From: Lichenicoccus sp964245755 | GTDB lineage: Bacteria; Pseudomonadota; Alphaproteobacteria; Acetobacterales; Acetobacteraceae | Direction of reading: 5' to 3' | Length of the DNA stretch: 19,689 nt | Assembly: GCA_964245755.1 (NCBI GenBank) | Contig: CAXTNV010000062.1 | Span: 1 to 19,689, forward strand | Shown here: positions 1 to 10,035 of the stretch, one piece after another | Layout of the letters: every line of letters begins with the position of its first letter | Numbering within the stretch: position 1 is the stretch's first letter | Translations under genes and position numbers: made by a program | Notes under the pieces: model-generated | Databases searched by the model: none | What the model saw: only the letters and a program-made list of their open reading frames with translations | Told to the model about the DNA's origin: nothing

Positions 1-1984
<1,984 letters not shown>

Positions 1985-1988
<4 letters not shown>

Positions 1989-2332
1989 TCGCGGTGCCCT
2001 TGGTCCCGCGCCGCGCGGTCGGCTCGCGCCTGCGCCGCCGCGTGCCACGCCGCCTGCTCGATCCGGCGCAGCATCGGGCTGTCGCGGTCGGCGGGGATCG
2101 GTCGGCGACCGGTCAGCCAGTCGGCGAGATCGACGTCGGGCAGCTCCATCACCTCCTCGAGCTCAGCGAGCTCCTGCTCGCTGAACCCCTCGAGGCGCTG
2201 CGCGACGAAGCCGCCGACCAGGATGTCGGTCTCGTGCGTGCCGCGATGCGTGGCACGGAACAGGATCCGCCGACGCCGGGCATCGGGCGCTCGGGCGGGC
2301 AGAGGCTTGGGAGGGAGATGCTTTGGTTCCAT
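1985..2332 (-). CDS. sdhE: FAD assembly factor SdhE (succinate dehydrogenase assembly factor 2 family)
   Basis: Small cytoplasmic protein of 115 residues that in this family promotes covalent FAD attachment to the succinate dehydrogenase flavoprotein. The signature RGTHE (residues 30-34, the conserved RGxxE) follows an Arg-rich stretch and is followed by the hydrophobic/acidic helices typical of the five-helix fold (LVGGFV, LEEVMELPDVDLADW). The N-terminal 18 residues are Pro/Lys/Arg-rich and variable. I chose ATG at 2332; an in-frame ATG at 2347 is possible and has a GAGGGG farther upstream. Its stop overlaps the start of mfd by four bases. It is divergent from recG across 66 bases, the usual alphaproteobacterial recG/sdhE/mfd arrangement. 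Confidence 0.88.
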
Positions 2333-2398
2333 GGCGCGCGCTGTCATATAGCCGCGCACCCCTCGCCTGTCAGCCCATCGCCCGGAAAACGCGAAACC

Positions 2399-4534
2399 GT
2401 GACGACACCGCCTGAACCGACCTCAACGGCAGGCGACTTCCCAGCCCTGCTGGCGCCGTTGCGGACGCCGATCGCCGGGCTGCCCGGCCTGAGCCCTGCG
2501 CTGGCCGGACTGCTCGGCCGCGCGGTCGGGGGCCCCGCGCTGCTCGACCTGCTGTTCCACCTTCCCGAGACGATGATCGACCGTCGCTACCGGCCGCGGC
2601 TCGGCGAGGCGGAGGCCGGGCGTATCGCCACGCTGGCGGTCACGGTGCAGCGCATCGAGCGCCCGGCGCATCCGCGGCAGCCCTGGCGGATACTGGTCGC
2701 CGACGGCACCGGCCAGGCAGAGCTGGTGTTCTTCAGCCCGCACCAGGCGCGCGGGCTGCACACGGGCGATGCGATCATGGTTTCCGGACGGCTCGACCGC
2801 TATGGCGGCCGGCTCAGCATGGCGCATCCCGATCACCTGCTGCCGCGAGAGAGGGCGGCGGCGCTGCCTCTGCTGGAAGCGGTGTGGCCGCTGACCACCG
2901 GACTTGTGCCGCGCGTGCTGGCGCGCGCGATCCGCCAGGGCCTCGAGCGGCTGCCGAGCCTGCCGGAGTGGCTGCAGCCCGCTGTGCTGCGTCGCGAGGG
3001 CTGGCCCGGCTTCGCCGAGGCGCTGCGGCTGCTGCACTTCCCCGCAGACGCGCTCGGCGCCGATCCCCGGCAGCGCGCGCCAGAGGCGATTGCGGCGGCG
3101 CAGGACCGCGCCCGCGCCCGCCTCGCCTGCGACGAGCTGCTGGCGAGCCAGATCGCCACGGTGCGCGCGCGGCGACGCAGCCGGGACCGGCCCGGACGGG
3201 CACTGGCAGGCGACGGCGCGCTGCGCGCCCAGACGCTGCGTCGCTTCGGGCACGAGCCCACTCCGGCGCAGCGTCGGGCGCTGGCGGAGATCGACGCCGA
3301 CCTCGCCGCCCCGCGCCGCATGCTGCGCCTGCTGCAGGGCGATGTGGGCGCAGGGAAAACGCTGGTGGCGCTGCTGGCGATGCTGCGCGCCGCCGAGGCC
3401 GGCGCCCAGGCCGCGCTGATGGCGCCGACCGAGATCCTGGCGCGGCAGCATCACCACACCCTGTCGCGCCTGTCGCCGATCCCGGTGGCGCTGCTCACCG
3501 GCAGCATCAAGGGTCCGGCACGCCGTCTCGCGCGGGCGCGGCTCGCCGGCGGCGAGGTCAGGCTCGCGGTCGGCACCCACGCGCTGTTCCAGCAGGGGGT
3601 GGGCTTCGCCGATCTGGCGCTGGCGGTGATCGACGAGCAGCACCGCTTCGGCGTCGAGCAGCGCCTGATGCTGGGCGACAAGGGCGAGAGCACCGACATC
3701 CTGGTGATGACGGCGACGCCGATCCCGCGCACCCTGCTGCTGACGCAGTGGGGCGAGATGCAGGTCAGCCGGCTGGACGCCAAGCCCGCCGGGCGACTGC
3801 CGATCCGCACCACGCTGCACGGCATCAGCCAGATCGAGGAGGTGTGCGCCGGCATCGCACGCGCGTTCGCCGGCGGTGCGCAGGTGTTCTGGGTCTGCCC
3901 GCTGGTCAGCGAGAGCGAGCTGCTCGACGTCGCCGCGGCGGAACAGCGTTTCGCTGCCCTCGGGGAGCGGTTCGGCGCCGGCCTGGTCGGGCTCGCGCAC
4001 GGGCGCCAGGAGATCGCGGTGCGCGAGGCGGCGCTGCACGATTTCGCCGCCGGCCGCACGCGCATCCTGGTCGCGACCACGGTGATCGAGGTGGGCGTGG
4101 ACGTTCCGAGCGCCACGGTGATGGTGGTCGAGCACGCCGAGCGCTTCGGCCTGGCCCAGCTGCACCAGCTGCGCGGCCGGGTCGGACGCGGTGGCGCCGC
4201 CAGCTACTGCCTGCTGCTGCACGAGGACGCGCTCGGTGCGCAGGCGCGCGAACGGCTGACCCTGCTGCGCGACACCGAGGACGGCTTCCTGATCGCCGAC
4301 GAGGATCACCGCCTGCGCGGCGGCGGCGACCTGATGGGGCGTCGGCAGTCCGGCCTGCCCGGCTTCCGGCTCGCCGGCGGACCTCGCTTCGACGAGCTGC
4401 TGCGTCTCGCCTGGCAGGATGCCGAGATGCTGCTCGACCGTGACCCGGCACTGGCCTCGACGCGCGGCCGGGCCGTCTCGGTGCTGCTGGCGCTGTTCGG
4501 CCGCGGCGACGTGCGGACGCTCGGTTCCGGCTGA
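2399..4534 (+). CDS. recG: ATP-dependent DNA helicase RecG
   Basis: RecG is a monomeric double-strand DNA translocase that remodels stalled forks and Holliday junctions. The product is 711 residues, close to the usual 690-710. The N-terminal wedge/OB region carries LLFHLPETMIDRR and ILVADGTGQAELVFF. The helicase core has Walker A GDVGAGKT at about residue 314, DEQH (motif II) at 412-415, TATPIPRT near 437 (motif III), and the C-terminal QLHQLRGRVGRG near 587 (motif VI). The conserved C-terminal end with LRGGGDLMGRRQSGLPGFR is intact. The frame is open far upstream, but homology begins just after GTG at 2399, with GGAAAA about 11 bases upstream; this start is a choice by homology and spacing. 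It is divergent from sdhE-mfd and followed by a hairpin. Confidence 0.96.
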   Translation: MTTPPEPTSTAGDFPALLAPLRTPIAGLPGLSPALAGLLGRAVGGPALLDLLFHLPETMIDRRYRPRLGEAEAGRIATLAVTVQRIERPAHPRQPWRILVADGTGQAELVFFSPHQARGLHTGDAIMVSGRLDRYGGRLSMAHPDHLLPRERAAALPLLEAVWPLTTGLVPRVLARAIRQGLERLPSLPEWLQPAVLRREGWPGFAEALRLLHFPADALGADPRQRAPEAIAAAQDRARARLACDELLASQIATVRARRRSRDRPGRALAGDGALRAQTLRRFGHEPTPAQRRALAEIDADLAAPRRMLRLLQGDVGAGKTLVALLAMLRAAEAGAQAALMAPTEILARQHHHTLSRLSPIPVALLTGSIKGPARRLARARLAGGEVRLAVGTHALFQQGVGFADLALAVIDEQHRFGVEQRLMLGDKGESTDILVMTATPIPRTLLLTQWGEMQVSRLDAKPAGRLPIRTTLHGISQIEEVCAGIARAFAGGAQVFWVCPLVSESELLDVAAAEQRFAALGERFGAGLVGLAHGRQEIAVREAALHDFAAGRTRILVATTVIEVGVDVPSATVMVVEHAERFGLAQLHQLRGRVGRGGAASYCLLLHEDALGAQARERLTLLRDTEDGFLIADEDHRLRGGGDLMGRRQSGLPGFRLAGGPRFDELLRLAWQDAEMLLDRDPALASTRGRAVSVLLALFGRGDVRTLGSG

Positions 4535-4564
4535 GCGACGCCGACCGGTGATGCGGCTCGTCGC
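4535..4564 (+). terminator. Possible recG terminator hairpin
   Basis: GCGACG (4535-4540) pairs with CGTCGC (4559-4564), and the inner CCG/CGG (4541-4543, 4554-4556) extends the stem with a 2-base bulge and a 10-base loop. It begins right after the recG stop. No T-run follows, so intrinsic termination is uncertain. Confidence 0.3.
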
Positions 4565-4630
4565 GGGTTAGGACTCGGTTTACGATTTCCACCTACTGTT
4601 CGCGGCACGGCTTCAACAGGAGAGACCATC

Positions 4631-4852
4631 GTGAGCATCTCAAGCATCGCGGCCTCGGGTGCGGCGAGCATCGCCCAGCAGCTGCAGGCCCAGGCGCAGG
4701 CACAGGCCCAGACGCAGGCGCAGACCGGCCCGATCCAGCAGGCCGGCAAGCCGCACCATCACCATGGCGGCGGCGCTGCCCCGACGCAGAGCACCGGCAC
4801 CGCGCAGCCCTCCGTGTTCACCGCATCCTCGATCCTCGACACGCTGGCTTGA
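4631..4852 (+). CDS. Small Gln/Ala-rich, His-rich hypothetical protein
   Basis: This encodes 73 residues that I do not recognise as a named family. Start GTG at 4631 has a strong ribosome-binding site, AGGAGAG at 4619-4625, six bases away, so translation is likely. The sequence begins with a Ser/Ile/Ala helix (MSISSIAASGAASIAQQ), then a repetitive Gln-Ala/Gln-Thr stretch (residues about 17-32), a Lys-Pro-HHHH-Gly-Gly-Gly cluster that could bind a divalent metal, and a Thr/Ser-rich C-terminus ending in SILDTLA. No transmembrane segment or classical signal peptide is evident. Its stop overlaps the TTG start of the following peptidase gene as TTGA, suggesting translational coupling. An AT-richer stretch (about 4577-4600) in the 96-base gap upstream may hold its promoter. 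Function unknown; similar short SI-S-starting proteins are common as hypotheticals in alphaproteobacteria (from memory, not verified). Confidence 0.7.
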   Translation: MSISSIAASGAASIAQQLQAQAQAQAQTQAQTGPIQQAGKPHHHHGGGAAPTQSTGTAQPSVFTASSILDTLA

Positions 4853-6975
4853 TCCCATCCGAGGCGGGCGGCGCATCCGCGCCGGTCGCCCGCAGGCAAC
4901 CGGTGCGCATCGAGCAGCTCGGCCACGTCCGCATCGACGACTACGCCTGGATGAAGGACGAGAACTGGCAGCGCGTGCTGCGCGACCCGAGCGCGCTGCG
5001 CGCCGACATCGCCGAGCATCTGCGCGCCGAGAACGCCCACACCGCGTCGATGCTGCGGCCCACCGAAGCGCTGCAGGCGACGATCCTCGGCGAGATGGCC
5101 GGACGGCTGAAGCCGGACGAGATGTCGCCGCCGCTGCCGGACGGCCCGTGGGAGTACTACGCCCGCTACGCGCCCGAGGCCGAGCAGCCGATCCATGCCC
5201 GCCGCGTACGCGGCGGCGGTGCCGAGCAGGTGCTGCTCGACGTCGAGGCACTGGCCCGCGGGCAGGGCTACTTCGTCGTCGCCGACGCCCGGCACAGCCC
5301 GGACCACCGGCTGTTCGCCTACGCCGAGGATGCGCAGGGCTCGGAGGTCTACCGGATCCGGGTCAAGGACCTGCAGACCGGCGCGCTGCTGGACGATCCC
5401 GCAGGATGCTGGCCGATCGAGAGCGCCAGCGGCGACTTCTGCTTCTCGCCGGACTCCGGATACCTGTTCTGGAGCTTTCGCGACGAGCACGGCCGGCCCA
5501 CGCGTATCTACCGCCGGCCGGCGCGCGGCGGCACCGACGTGCTGGTCTACGAGGAGCCCGACCCGGGCTTCTTCATCGGAGTCGGCACCTCTGCCTCGCG
5601 CGCCTGGATTACCATCACCTGCGGCGACCAGGAGACCAGCGAGACCTGGCTGATCCCGGCAGCCGATCCGACCGCGGCACCGCGCCTGGTGGCCGCACGC
5701 GAAAAGGGCGTGCGCTACGCGCTGTCGCACTGGCAGGACCGCTTCATCATCCGCACCAACCTGGACGGCGCCACGGACTTCAAGCTGATGCAGGCACCCG
5801 CCGACGCGCCGTCGCGCGAGAACTGGCGCGACTGGGTCGCGCATCGCCCCGGGCACTTCATCGTCCACGCCAGCGCCTTTCGCGATCACCTGGTACGGGT
5901 CGAGCGCTTCGAGGCGAACAACGTCATCGTCATCACCGGCCGCGACGGCGACAGCCACCCGATCGCGGTCGACGAGGAGGCCTGCCTGCTCGGCCTCGAC
6001 GCCAGCTACGAGCATGACGGCCCCGCGCTGCGCTACAGCTACCAGTCGCCGACGACGCCGCGGCGATGGTTCGAGTATGACATGTGCCGCCGGCAGCGCC
6101 GGCTGCTCAAGACCCAGGAGATCCCGTCGGGGCACGACCCGGCGCAATACCGCGCGGCGCGCCTGCAGGCGCCCGCCGCCGACGGCGAGACGGTGCCGAT
6201 CACCCTGCTGATGCGCCGCGACACGCCGCTCGACGGCAGCGCGCCGCTGCTGCTCTACGGCTACGGCTCGTACGGCCACGCGATCGAGCCCGCCTTCTCG
6301 ACGCGCACGCTGAGCCTGGTCGATCGCGGCTGGATCCATGCCGTGGCGCACGTGCGCGGCGGCTCCGAGAAGGGCTGGGGCTGGTTCCTGGACGGGCGCG
6401 GGCCGCGCAAGCCGAACAGCTTCACCGACTTCATCGCCTGCGCCGAGCACCTGATCGCGACCGGCCATGGCGCGGCCGGACGCATCGTGGCGCACGGCGC
6501 CTCCGCCGGCGGGCTGCTGATGGGGGCGGTCGCCAACCTGCGGCCGGAGCTGTTCGGCGGCATCGTCGCCGGGGTGCCGTTCGTGGACATGCTCAACACC
6601 ATGTCCGACACCTCGCTGCCGCTGACGCCGCCGGAATGGCCGGAATGGGGCAACCCGATCGAGGACGAGGCGGCATACAGGCTGATCGCGGGCTACTCGC
6701 CCTACGACAACCTGCGTCCGCAGCCCTACCCGGCGATCCTCGCACTGGGCGGCCTGTCGGACCCGCGGGTGACCTACTGGGAGCCGGCGAAGTGGGCGGC
6801 GAAGCTGCGCGCGACGACGACCGGCGACGCGCCGGTGCTGCTGCGCGTCAACATGGAGGCCGGCCACGGTGGCGCGTCGGGCCGCTTCGACAGCCTCAAG
6901 GAGGCGGCGCTGATCCAGTGCTTCGCGATCTGGTGCCTGGACAGGACCGCAGGAGGCGTCCGGCCCTCGGCCTGA
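4849..6975 (+). CDS. S9 family serine peptidase, oligopeptidase B-like
   Basis: Prolyl oligopeptidase-family enzyme of 708 residues (E. coli oligopeptidase B is about 686) with an N-terminal beta-propeller gate and a C-terminal alpha/beta-hydrolase domain. The N-terminal RIDDYAWMKDEN matches the family's VDDYYWLRDD. The catalytic triad is readable: Ser552 in GASAGG, Asp638 in LSDPRV, and His673 in NMEAGHGG. The PAFSTRTLSLVDRGW and HVRGGSEKGWGW stretches are typical of S9A. No signal peptide is seen, so it is probably cytoplasmic and cleaves short peptides after basic residues if it is a true oligopeptidase B; specificity is inferred only. TTG at 4849 overlaps the small-protein stop by four bases; GTG at 4903 is an alternative but would cut into the conserved N-terminus. 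It converges with the aminotransferase, leaving only 7 bases between stops. Confidence 0.93.
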   Translation: MIPSEAGGASAPVARRQPVRIEQLGHVRIDDYAWMKDENWQRVLRDPSALRADIAEHLRAENAHTASMLRPTEALQATILGEMAGRLKPDEMSPPLPDGPWEYYARYAPEAEQPIHARRVRGGGAEQVLLDVEALARGQGYFVVADARHSPDHRLFAYAEDAQGSEVYRIRVKDLQTGALLDDPAGCWPIESASGDFCFSPDSGYLFWSFRDEHGRPTRIYRRPARGGTDVLVYEEPDPGFFIGVGTSASRAWITITCGDQETSETWLIPAADPTAAPRLVAAREKGVRYALSHWQDRFIIRTNLDGATDFKLMQAPADAPSRENWRDWVAHRPGHFIVHASAFRDHLVRVERFEANNVIVITGRDGDSHPIAVDEEACLLGLDASYEHDGPALRYSYQSPTTPRRWFEYDMCRRQRRLLKTQEIPSGHDPAQYRAARLQAPAADGETVPITLLMRRDTPLDGSAPLLLYGYGSYGHAIEPAFSTRTLSLVDRGWIHAVAHVRGGSEKGWGWFLDGRGPRKPNSFTDFIACAEHLIATGHGAAGRIVAHGASAGGLLMGAVANLRPELFGGIVAGVPFVDMLNTMSDTSLPLTPPEWPEWGNPIEDEAAYRLIAGYSPYDNLRPQPYPAILALGGLSDPRVTYWEPAKWAAKLRATTTGDAPVLLRVNMEAGHGGASGRFDSLKEAALIQCFAIWCLDRTAGGVRPSA

Positions 6976-6982
6976 TCCGGTC

Positions 6983-8242
6983 TCAGCTCGCGGTCGCGGG
7001 GTCGTCCCGGCGGCTGCGCGCGATCAGCTGGCCGAGCCGCTGCATGCCCAGCGCGATGCGCGGCTCGGGCTGCAGCGAGTACGACAGGCGGATCGTGTTG
7101 CGGCCGCTGCCATCGACGTGGAAGGCAGCACCGGGCACGAAGGCGATGCGCTCCTGCTCGAGCCCTGCCGCCAGCATCGCCGCGCCGTCGAAGCCCTCGG
7201 GCAGCGTCACCCAGACGAACATGCCGCCCTGCGGCGTGGTCCAGCGCACTCCCGGCGGCATGAAGCGCTGCAGGGCGTCGAGCATGGCGTCGCGTCGCGC
7301 GGCGTAGACCCGGCGGATGGCGGAGAGCTGGCTGTCGTAGTGCGTCTGCACGACGCGCTGCATCGCCATCTGGTTCAGCGTGGCGCTGTGCAGGTCGCTG
7401 GCCTGCTTGACCAGGACGAGCTTGTGCACGAGGTCGCGCGCCGCGCAGATCCACCCCACCCTCAACCCCGGCGCCACCGTCTTGGAGAAGGTGCCGCAAT
7501 AGATCACCTGGCTGCGGTCGATGCCGCCGCACCGCCGCAGATCCAGCGCCTGGCAGCAGGGCACCGGCTGGCCGTCGAAGCGAAGCGCCGCGTATGCGGC
7601 GTCCTCGATCAGCGGCGCGCCGAGCTGCCCCGACAGCGCCAGCAGGTCGAGCCGGTCCGCCTCGTCGATGGTCTCCCCGGTGGGGTTGGCAAAATCCGGC
7701 ACCACGTAGCTGAGCGCCACGCGGCCGCCGGCCGCCTCGGCGCGGCACTTCAGCGTCGCGGCGTGGGAGGCCGCTGCACCGGGCCGGATGATGTCGTAGC
7801 GCGGCTCGTAGGCGTTGAAGGCCTGCAGCGCGCCGAGATAGGTCGGCGCGGTGACCAGCGCGGTGTCGCCGGCGGAGAGGAACAGCTTGCCGAGGAAATC
7901 CAGCCCCTGCTGCGAGCCCGACGTGATCACGATGTTGTCGACGTCGCACTCGACCCCGAGGCTGGCCATGTGGCGCACCAGCCAGGCGCGCAGCGGCAGG
8001 TAGCCCTCGCTGACCGAGTACTGCAGCGACTGCCGGGCCTCGCCGTTATGACCGAGCAGCTCGACATAGGCTTCGCGGATCGCATCGCTCGGAAACAGCG
8101 CCGGGTCGGGAATGCCGCCGGCGAACGAGATGATGTCCGGCTGGTCGAGCAGCTTGAGCAGTTCGCGGATCTCGGAGGCGCGCATCCCGGCGGCACGCAC
8201 GGCGAACGCGCTGTCCCAGTCGATATCCACGTGATCGTTCAT
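6983..8242 (-). CDS. PLP-dependent aminotransferase, class I/II fold (LysN/MocR-type domain)
   Basis: Fold-type I aminotransferase of 419 residues without the GntR DNA-binding domain of MocR regulators. The Schiff-base lysine is Lys254 in GTFSKTVAPGLRVGW, the class I/II signature. Also visible are the N-terminal ISFAGGIPDPALFP, the TSGSQQGLDFL phosphate-binding loop, and VPDFANPTGET, containing the Asn-Pro-Thr-Gly element. These resemble 2-aminoadipate/aromatic or branched-chain aminotransferases of the LysN group, but the substrate cannot be read from sequence. ATG at 8242 is supported by AGGAGG nine bases upstream; the frame remains open further upstream to 9127 but that is shadow sequence antisense to phzF. 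It is divergent from the PhzF-family gene (153 bases between starts), which suggests but does not prove a shared pathway. Confidence 0.92.
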   Translation of the reverse strand: MNDHVDIDWDSAFAVRAAGMRASEIRELLKLLDQPDIISFAGGIPDPALFPSDAIREAYVELLGHNGEARQSLQYSVSEGYLPLRAWLVRHMASLGVECDVDNIVITSGSQQGLDFLGKLFLSAGDTALVTAPTYLGALQAFNAYEPRYDIIRPGAAASHAATLKCRAEAAGGRVALSYVVPDFANPTGETIDEADRLDLLALSGQLGAPLIEDAAYAALRFDGQPVPCCQALDLRRCGGIDRSQVIYCGTFSKTVAPGLRVGWICAARDLVHKLVLVKQASDLHSATLNQMAMQRVVQTHYDSQLSAIRRVYAARRDAMLDALQRFMPPGVRWTTPQGGMFVWVTLPEGFDGAAMLAAGLEQERIAFVPGAAFHVDGSGRNTIRLSYSLQPEPRIALGMQRLGQLIARSRRDDPATAS

Positions 8243-8395
8243 CCGCCTCGCCTCCTGTGCCGTTTGCTTCATAGCGGAGGCGCCGGCGCATCGCCCGCCG
8301 GAACTCGCCGCGGCGGCGCATTTCGGCTTGATCCCGGACCGCCGCACCGGCATGGCTCCGGCACGGGGATGTATCCCCGGGAGGGAGAGTTCGGG

Positions 8396-9283
8396 ATGCC
8401 GTCGCATGCGTTCGTGACCGTCGACGTCTTCACCGACCGGCGCTTCGGCGGCAACCCGCTGGCGGTGTTCCCCGATGCGCGCGGCCTGTCGGATGGCGAC
8501 ATGCAGGCCCTTGCCCGCGAGTTCAACCTCAGCGAGACCACCTTCGTGCTGCCGCCGAAGGATCCCGCACACACGGCGAAGGTGCGCATCTTCACGCCTG
8601 CCCACGAGCTGGGCTTCGCCGGGCATCCCAACGTCGGCACCGGCTTCGTGCTGGCGCAGCAGGGACGCGGCCGCGATGGCGTGCTGCTGTTCGAGGAGGC
8701 GGCGGGACTGGTCGAGGTGCGGATCGAGCGCAGCGGCGACGGCGAGATCATCGGTGCGACCATAGCGGCACCGCAGACGCTGCGTGTCGGCGCCACCCTG
8801 GATGCGGGCAGCGCCGCATCCTGCGTCGGGCTGGAGCCCGCGGACATCGTGCTCGCCGCACATGCACCGGTGATGGCCTCGGTGGGTCTCCCGTTCCTGC
8901 TGGTCGAGGTCTCGGAACCCGCGCTGTCGCGGGCGGCGCCCGATGCCGCCGCCTTCGGCCGCGTCGTGCGCGAGGCGCCGACGCTCGACGCGCGGCTCAA
9001 CATCCTGAGCTACGCCCATGCGCCGGGCGGCATTCGCGCCCGCATGTTCGCCCCCCTGGAGGGCGTGCCCGAGGATCCGGCGACCGGCAGCGCGGCGGCG
9101 GCGCTGGCGGCCCTGCTGCTCTCGCACGGTGCGGCACCCGGCCTGAGCCTGGACATCGTGCAGGGCGTGGAGATGGGACGCCCGAGCCTGCTGCGGACCA
9201 GCGCGCGACGCGACGCGGACGGGATCCGGGCCAGCGTCGGTGGCGGCTGCGTGCCGATGCTGCGCGGCGAGGTGCTGTCGTAA
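8396..9283 (+). CDS. PhzF family isomerase-fold protein
   Basis: Protein of 295 residues in the PhzF/diaminopimelate-epimerase fold family. The N-terminal FVTVDVFTDRRFGGNPLAV, the catalytic-type Glu47 in LSETTFV, FTPAHELGFAGHPNVGT, and the C-terminal EDPATGSAAAAL are all hallmark motifs, and the two duplicated half-domains are both present. PhzF itself isomerises trans-2,3-dihydro-3-hydroxyanthranilate in phenazine synthesis, but no other phz gene is present, so this is one of the many widespread paralogues of unknown substrate. ATG at 8396 has GGGAGGGAGAG ending six bases upstream, a very strong site. It converges with vapC across 63 bases that carry a palindrome and 24-base spaced repeats. 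Confidence 0.93.
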   Translation: MPSHAFVTVDVFTDRRFGGNPLAVFPDARGLSDGDMQALAREFNLSETTFVLPPKDPAHTAKVRIFTPAHELGFAGHPNVGTGFVLAQQGRGRDGVLLFEEAAGLVEVRIERSGDGEIIGATIAAPQTLRVGATLDAGSAASCVGLEPADIVLAAHAPVMASVGLPFLLVEVSEPALSRAAPDAAAFGRVVREAPTLDARLNILSYAHAPGGIRARMFAPLEGVPEDPATGSAAAALAALLLSHGAAPGLSLDIVQGVEMGRPSLLRTSARRDADGIRASVGGGCVPMLRGEVLS

Positions 9284-9287
9284 ACGA

Positions 9288-9303
9288 GCCGATCCGGATC
9301 GGC
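9288..9303. terminator. Perfect 16-bp palindrome in the phzF/vapC convergent gap
   Basis: GCCGATCCGGATCGGC begins 4 bases after the PhzF-family stop. It could form a hairpin in either transcript and act as a bidirectional terminator, although no T-run follows. It could alternatively be a protein-binding site. Confidence 0.35.
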
Positions 9304-9359
9304 ACCCGATTCAGGGTCCGGATCAGCCCAGGGATCGGCGGCCGGATCAGGCTGGGTGC
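9288..9359. repeat. Three CCGGATC cores with an exact 24-bp period
   Basis: The heptamer CCGGATC occurs at 9294, 9318 and 9342, exactly 24 bases apart, with partial similarity in the flanks (GATCGG, GATCAGC, GATCAGG). The array runs from the end of the PhzF-family gene into the last codons of vapC. It looks like degenerate tandem duplication. Confidence 0.5.
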
Positions 9360-9763
9360 AGCAGCGGCACGCCGAGCTGCTGTGCCGCCTGCATCAGCGG
9401 CTGGTCGCGCGTCGCCAGCGGCAGCCGCAGGCGCAGCGCCAGCTCCAGATAGGTGGCGTCGTAGGCGGTCAGACGATGCCGGTCGGCCAGCTGGGCGGTG
9501 GCGCTCCAGGTCCTGGTCACGGTCTCGTCGTCGATGCGGATCGGCAGCTCCTGGAGGAAGCCCGCCAGCAGCTGGCGCAGCTCGACGTCGATCCGGCCGC
9601 GTCGCTGCGCGGTCAGCAGGCCGTTGAGCGCTTCGAGCGGCCAGAGCTGCGGCGCCATCGCGCCGGTCTCGGTCAGCCGGTCCAGGAGGCTCATGATCTC
9701 CGGCGTCTGCTCGTCCTCGAAGCACCAGGCAAGGGCGACCGAGTTGTCTAGGACGAAGCTCAC
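9347..9763 (-). CDS. vapC: PIN-domain ribonuclease toxin (VapC family)
   Basis: Toxin of 138 residues; VapC toxins are Mg-dependent endoribonucleases, usually cutting tRNA or rRNA. The four acidic active-site residues can be placed: Asp6 in VLDNSVALAW, Glu44 in PLEALNGL, Asp102 in TAYDATYLELA, and Asp120 in LATRDQPL. Length and spacing are normal, so the gene appears intact. The start is GTG at 9763, overlapping the antitoxin stop as GTGA, the typical coupling of antitoxin and toxin. An upstream ATG at 9814 would lie inside the antitoxin gene and adds a non-conserved Arg-rich leader. The upstream gene is a Phd/YefM-type antitoxin rather than an AbrB-type VapB, a common mixed pairing. Confidence 0.9.
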   Translation of the reverse strand: MSFVLDNSVALAWCFEDEQTPEIMSLLDRLTETGAMAPQLWPLEALNGLLTAQRRGRIDVELRQLLAGFLQELPIRIDDETVTRTWSATAQLADRHRLTAYDATYLELALRLRLPLATRDQPLMQAAQQLGVPLLHPA

Positions 9764-10002
9764 CGTCGCCCTTCGTCGACCAGCTGCTTCAGCGTCAGCG
9801 TGCCGAGGCTGCATCCCTTGCTGGCGGCGCGCAGGCCGTCAGCGGCGCGGCGGGCGCGAGCGCGGTCGACGCCCGGATCGGCAGGAACCAGCCGCGCCAG
9901 CGGCTTGCCGCGGCGCGTGATCAGCACCTCCGCGCCCGCTTCCACCGCGTCGAGCAGCGCGGTCAACCGGTTCTTGGCCTCGAACACCCCGACAGTCTGC
10001 AC
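9760..10002 (-). CDS. Phd/YefM family antitoxin
   Basis: Antitoxin of 80 residues. The N-terminal Phd/YefM DNA-binding and dimerisation fold is clear: VGVFEAKNRLTALLDAVEAG followed by VLITRRGKPLARLVP (residues about 4-40). The C-terminal half (RAADGLRAAS through LKQLVDEGRR) is the toxin-neutralising segment. The start is GTG at 10002 with GGAGG five bases upstream. Such antitoxins autorepress by binding palindromes near the promoter, and a tetranucleotide palindromic repeat (10018-10035) sits just upstream. The pair probably forms one autoregulated operon. It lies between ordinary metabolic genes, so it may be a small horizontally acquired cassette, though its composition is not clearly different. 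Confidence 0.9.
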   Translation of the reverse strand: MQTVGVFEAKNRLTALLDAVEAGAEVLITRRGKPLARLVPADPGVDRARARRAADGLRAASKGCSLGTLTLKQLVDEGRR

Positions 10003-10017
10003 GACCGCCTCCAGTCA

Positions 10018-10035
10018 GCTAGCTAGTTAGCTAGC
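10018..10035. promoter_or_regulatory. Operator-like palindromic AGCT repeat upstream of the antitoxin
   Basis: GCTAGC-TAGTTA-GCTAGC: two copies of the palindrome GCTAGC flanking TAGTTA, together a near-perfect 18-bp palindrome (mismatched only at the centre). It stands out as AT-rich in this genome, and sits between the -10 candidate and the GGAGG of the antitoxin. Phd/YefM proteins bind such sites (family knowledge); binding here is inferred. Confidence 0.55.

Noticed and set aside
2423..4309. Long open frame antisense to recG.
   Set aside because: It is rich in Arg/Gln/His/Ala/Gly with no recognisable domain, and recG on the plus strand is clearly real; long shadows are expected at this GC content.
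4759..6867. 702-codon open frame antisense to the S9 peptidase.
   Set aside because: No domain, shadow composition, and the sense strand encodes a peptidase with a complete catalytic triad.
8396..9283. Phenazine biosynthesis role for the PhzF-family gene.
   Set aside because: No phzA/B/C/D/E/G genes are nearby; PhzF paralogues are common in genomes without phenazines.
9297..9360. Eight-residue protein repeat (LIRPP/LIRTL type) read on the minus strand.
   Set aside because: It is only the 24-bp DNA repeat translated in a frame past the vapC stop region; there is no start or gene context.
10018..10035. Attachment site or recombination site at the AGCT repeat.
   Set aside because: No matching copy or integrase elsewhere in the window; position in a toxin-antitoxin promoter explains it better.
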